Source: Sepioteuthis lessoniana (taxonomy: Eukaryota; Mollusca; Cephalopoda; Myopsida; Loliginidae). From it: a DNA stretch of 64,000 nucleotides. The position numbers and the translations under genes were made by a program. Positions 62,977 through 64,000 of the stretch are shown in pieces. The first letter of the stretch is position 1. Each line of letters starts with the position of its first letter. The notes below the pieces were generated by a model. It ran no database searches. It was not told where the DNA came from and saw only the letters and a list, made by a program, of their open reading frames with translations. Where the stretch lies: positions 37,752,336 to 37,816,335 of the forward strand of contig OY757934.1 of NCBI GenBank assembly GCA_963585895.1. Direction: 5' to 3'.

Positions 62977-63427
62977 TGTAACATATTGACCTCCGAGCCA
63001 GCCGTCGATCAAGGAATAGGTGTAAAGGTATAACCTTGACTGTGGACGGGTTGAATTGGGTGCAGATGCGACGCTCACAGGAAGCAGGTGGATGTCAAAA
63101 AATTATATAACCCGGGGCCACCGACAGGTTCAGTTTGTTGGAGTCAGTTTGTTGCAGTTCGAGGCAGTGGGAACCAGCTCTCAGCAGAGGGCTGGGCCCT
63201 TAGGGCCCCCGGTTGAGCAGCCCAGCTGAACGTGAAAGAAATGCTGCTAAAGACGGAGGAACTGGTGGTCAATATGTTGCTGTCTTTCAGTCTCCAACTC
63301 AGCTCTCACACATAACCCTTTCGCAACCATTTCGAATAAAGTGTGAGGGGTATATTTTTCTAAAGAAGTGTGTTCATTCGTCATTATTGTGTTGACTATG
63401 TTTCCGCATGCATCTGTATATGTTACA
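62977..63427 (+). mobile_element. solo LTR of an LTR retrotransposon
   Basis: 451 bp beginning TGTAACATAT and ending TATATGTTACA, so the ends are a TG...CA inverted repeat. The 4-bp GTTG occurs directly on both sides (62973-62976, 63428-63431). Inside: CCCGGGGCCACCGACAGG, GGGCTGGGCCCTTAGGGCCC, CCCCGGTTGAGCAGCCCA, and a poly(A) signal in GAATAAAGTGTGAGG near 63335. No internal coding region on either side. Related to the LTR at 29889. Confidence 0.85.
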
Positions 63428-63838
63428 GTTGTTTAGATGTTCAATTTTAAAACATGAAAATACTGATTTACTTTCTATAATTTCTGATCACACCTCGTAC
63501 ATTTACAAAGAAAATAAATATATGCGTTTCCACTGGGAAATATAGACTGGCATATTCTTCGTCACCTTATATAATCCCTGTTTAACTGAAAACAGACTTA
63601 CATAGCATTGGGAATAGAAATTCATTGTATTTCAGCATTTTTTTCTGAATGACACTCATCACTAAGAAGCCAGTTTTGGAGAAGTAAGAAATAATAAAAA
63701 GGCTTTCAAATTTTTCAAGTCCAGGAGATAAACATAATAAAACTATATTTGGCTCAATTTCTGAGATGAAAAGCATTTATTTATATTATTTACACGATAC
63801 GGACTAAGCAGGCGAATTAAATGATACAAGATATTCAA
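63428..63838. other. unrecognised sequence
   Basis: Nothing supported. Confidence 0.4.
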
Positions 63839-63839
63839 C

Positions 63840-63995
63840 TGCACAATGGAATAAGAAGTTTAACCCCATGGATTGAATAAAAGGCTCCGTAATAAATTCC
63901 CTGAAGGTTACTGACTACAACAAAAGACACCAGTAGATGGCTGGAGGATACAGTGAATATAGCAACCTACATTAGGATAATAATTCAAGATAAGT
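63840..63995 (+). mobile_element. Family F arm fragment at the window edge
   Basis: AACCCCATGGATTGAATAAA, AAAAGACACCAGTAGATGGC, TGGAGGATACAGTGAATATA; decayed right arm, running to the window end. Confidence 0.45.
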
Positions 63996-64000
63996 AAATA

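Overview
The window looks like repeat-dominated intergenic or intronic DNA of a cephalopod mollusc, most likely an octopod. Evidence: A+T-rich sequence, very long TA and TG/CA tracts, several tRNA-derived SINE families each present many times, one 5S-derived SINE-like family, Penelope-like, RTE-like, mariner and Tc1 relics, and no bacterial gene organisation. The assignment rests on overall character and recalled octopus repeat content, not on a database search. I found no complete protein-coding gene. The only credible host-gene piece is a first coding exon on the minus strand (9596-9872) with an N-myristoylation/palmitoylation start, a clean splice donor and two CCAAT boxes upstream.

Repeat families, with names used here: SINE A, tRNA-Asp-like head, about 250 bp, 9 copies. 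SINE B, tRNA-Gln-like head, about 285 bp, about 12 copies or relics. SINE C, tRNA-like head joined to a 3' hairpin tail, 2 copies. Family H, a composite repeat with a conserved head of about 210 bp, a middle made of variable 55-75 bp units, and the same 3' hairpin tail as SINE C, more than 20 copies or fragments. Family F, a tRNA-Arg-like core enclosed by long inverted arms, 3 full copies plus several partial ones. A 5S-headed family, 2 copies. Also a 525 bp foldback element, a 250 bp MITE, two LTRs of one LTR-retrotransposon family, two internally deleted mariners and other mariner relics, a Tc1 relic, Penelope-like pieces (RT and GIY-YIG), and at least five LINE lineages, all defective.

Layout: 1-5.1 kb holds H, SINE A, a foldback, SINE B and 5S-derived SINEs. 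5.1-6.2 kb is a 36-bp minisatellite split by a SINE. 6.7-10.1 kb holds a mariner carrying a piece of the host exon, an RT relic and the host exon with its promoter. 10.3-15 kb is SINE/F/H plus a CpG-richer promoter-like patch. 15-18 kb is a Penelope-like cluster. 18-34 kb alternates H, B, F, A and C copies, with an LTR. 34-35.3 kb is the second deleted mariner. 36.5-42.5 kb holds A, H and B copies and a MITE. 42.6-48.5 kb is LINE and Tc1 relics with three layers of nested insertion. 49-56.3 kb holds mariner and LINE relics and a 2-kb-spaced duplication. 56.8-59 kb holds an 88/92-bp minisatellite, mariner ends and a GC-rich island. 59-64 kb holds H, LINE, mariner, SINE B, a solo LTR and an F arm.

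The elements do not form a pathway. What the window records is parasitism and recombination: SINE families sharing a 3' tail, insertions inside catalytic motifs of older elements, capture of an exon piece by a mariner, and exchange between neighbouring copies. Element ends are given to about 5-10 bases unless a target duplication fixes them.
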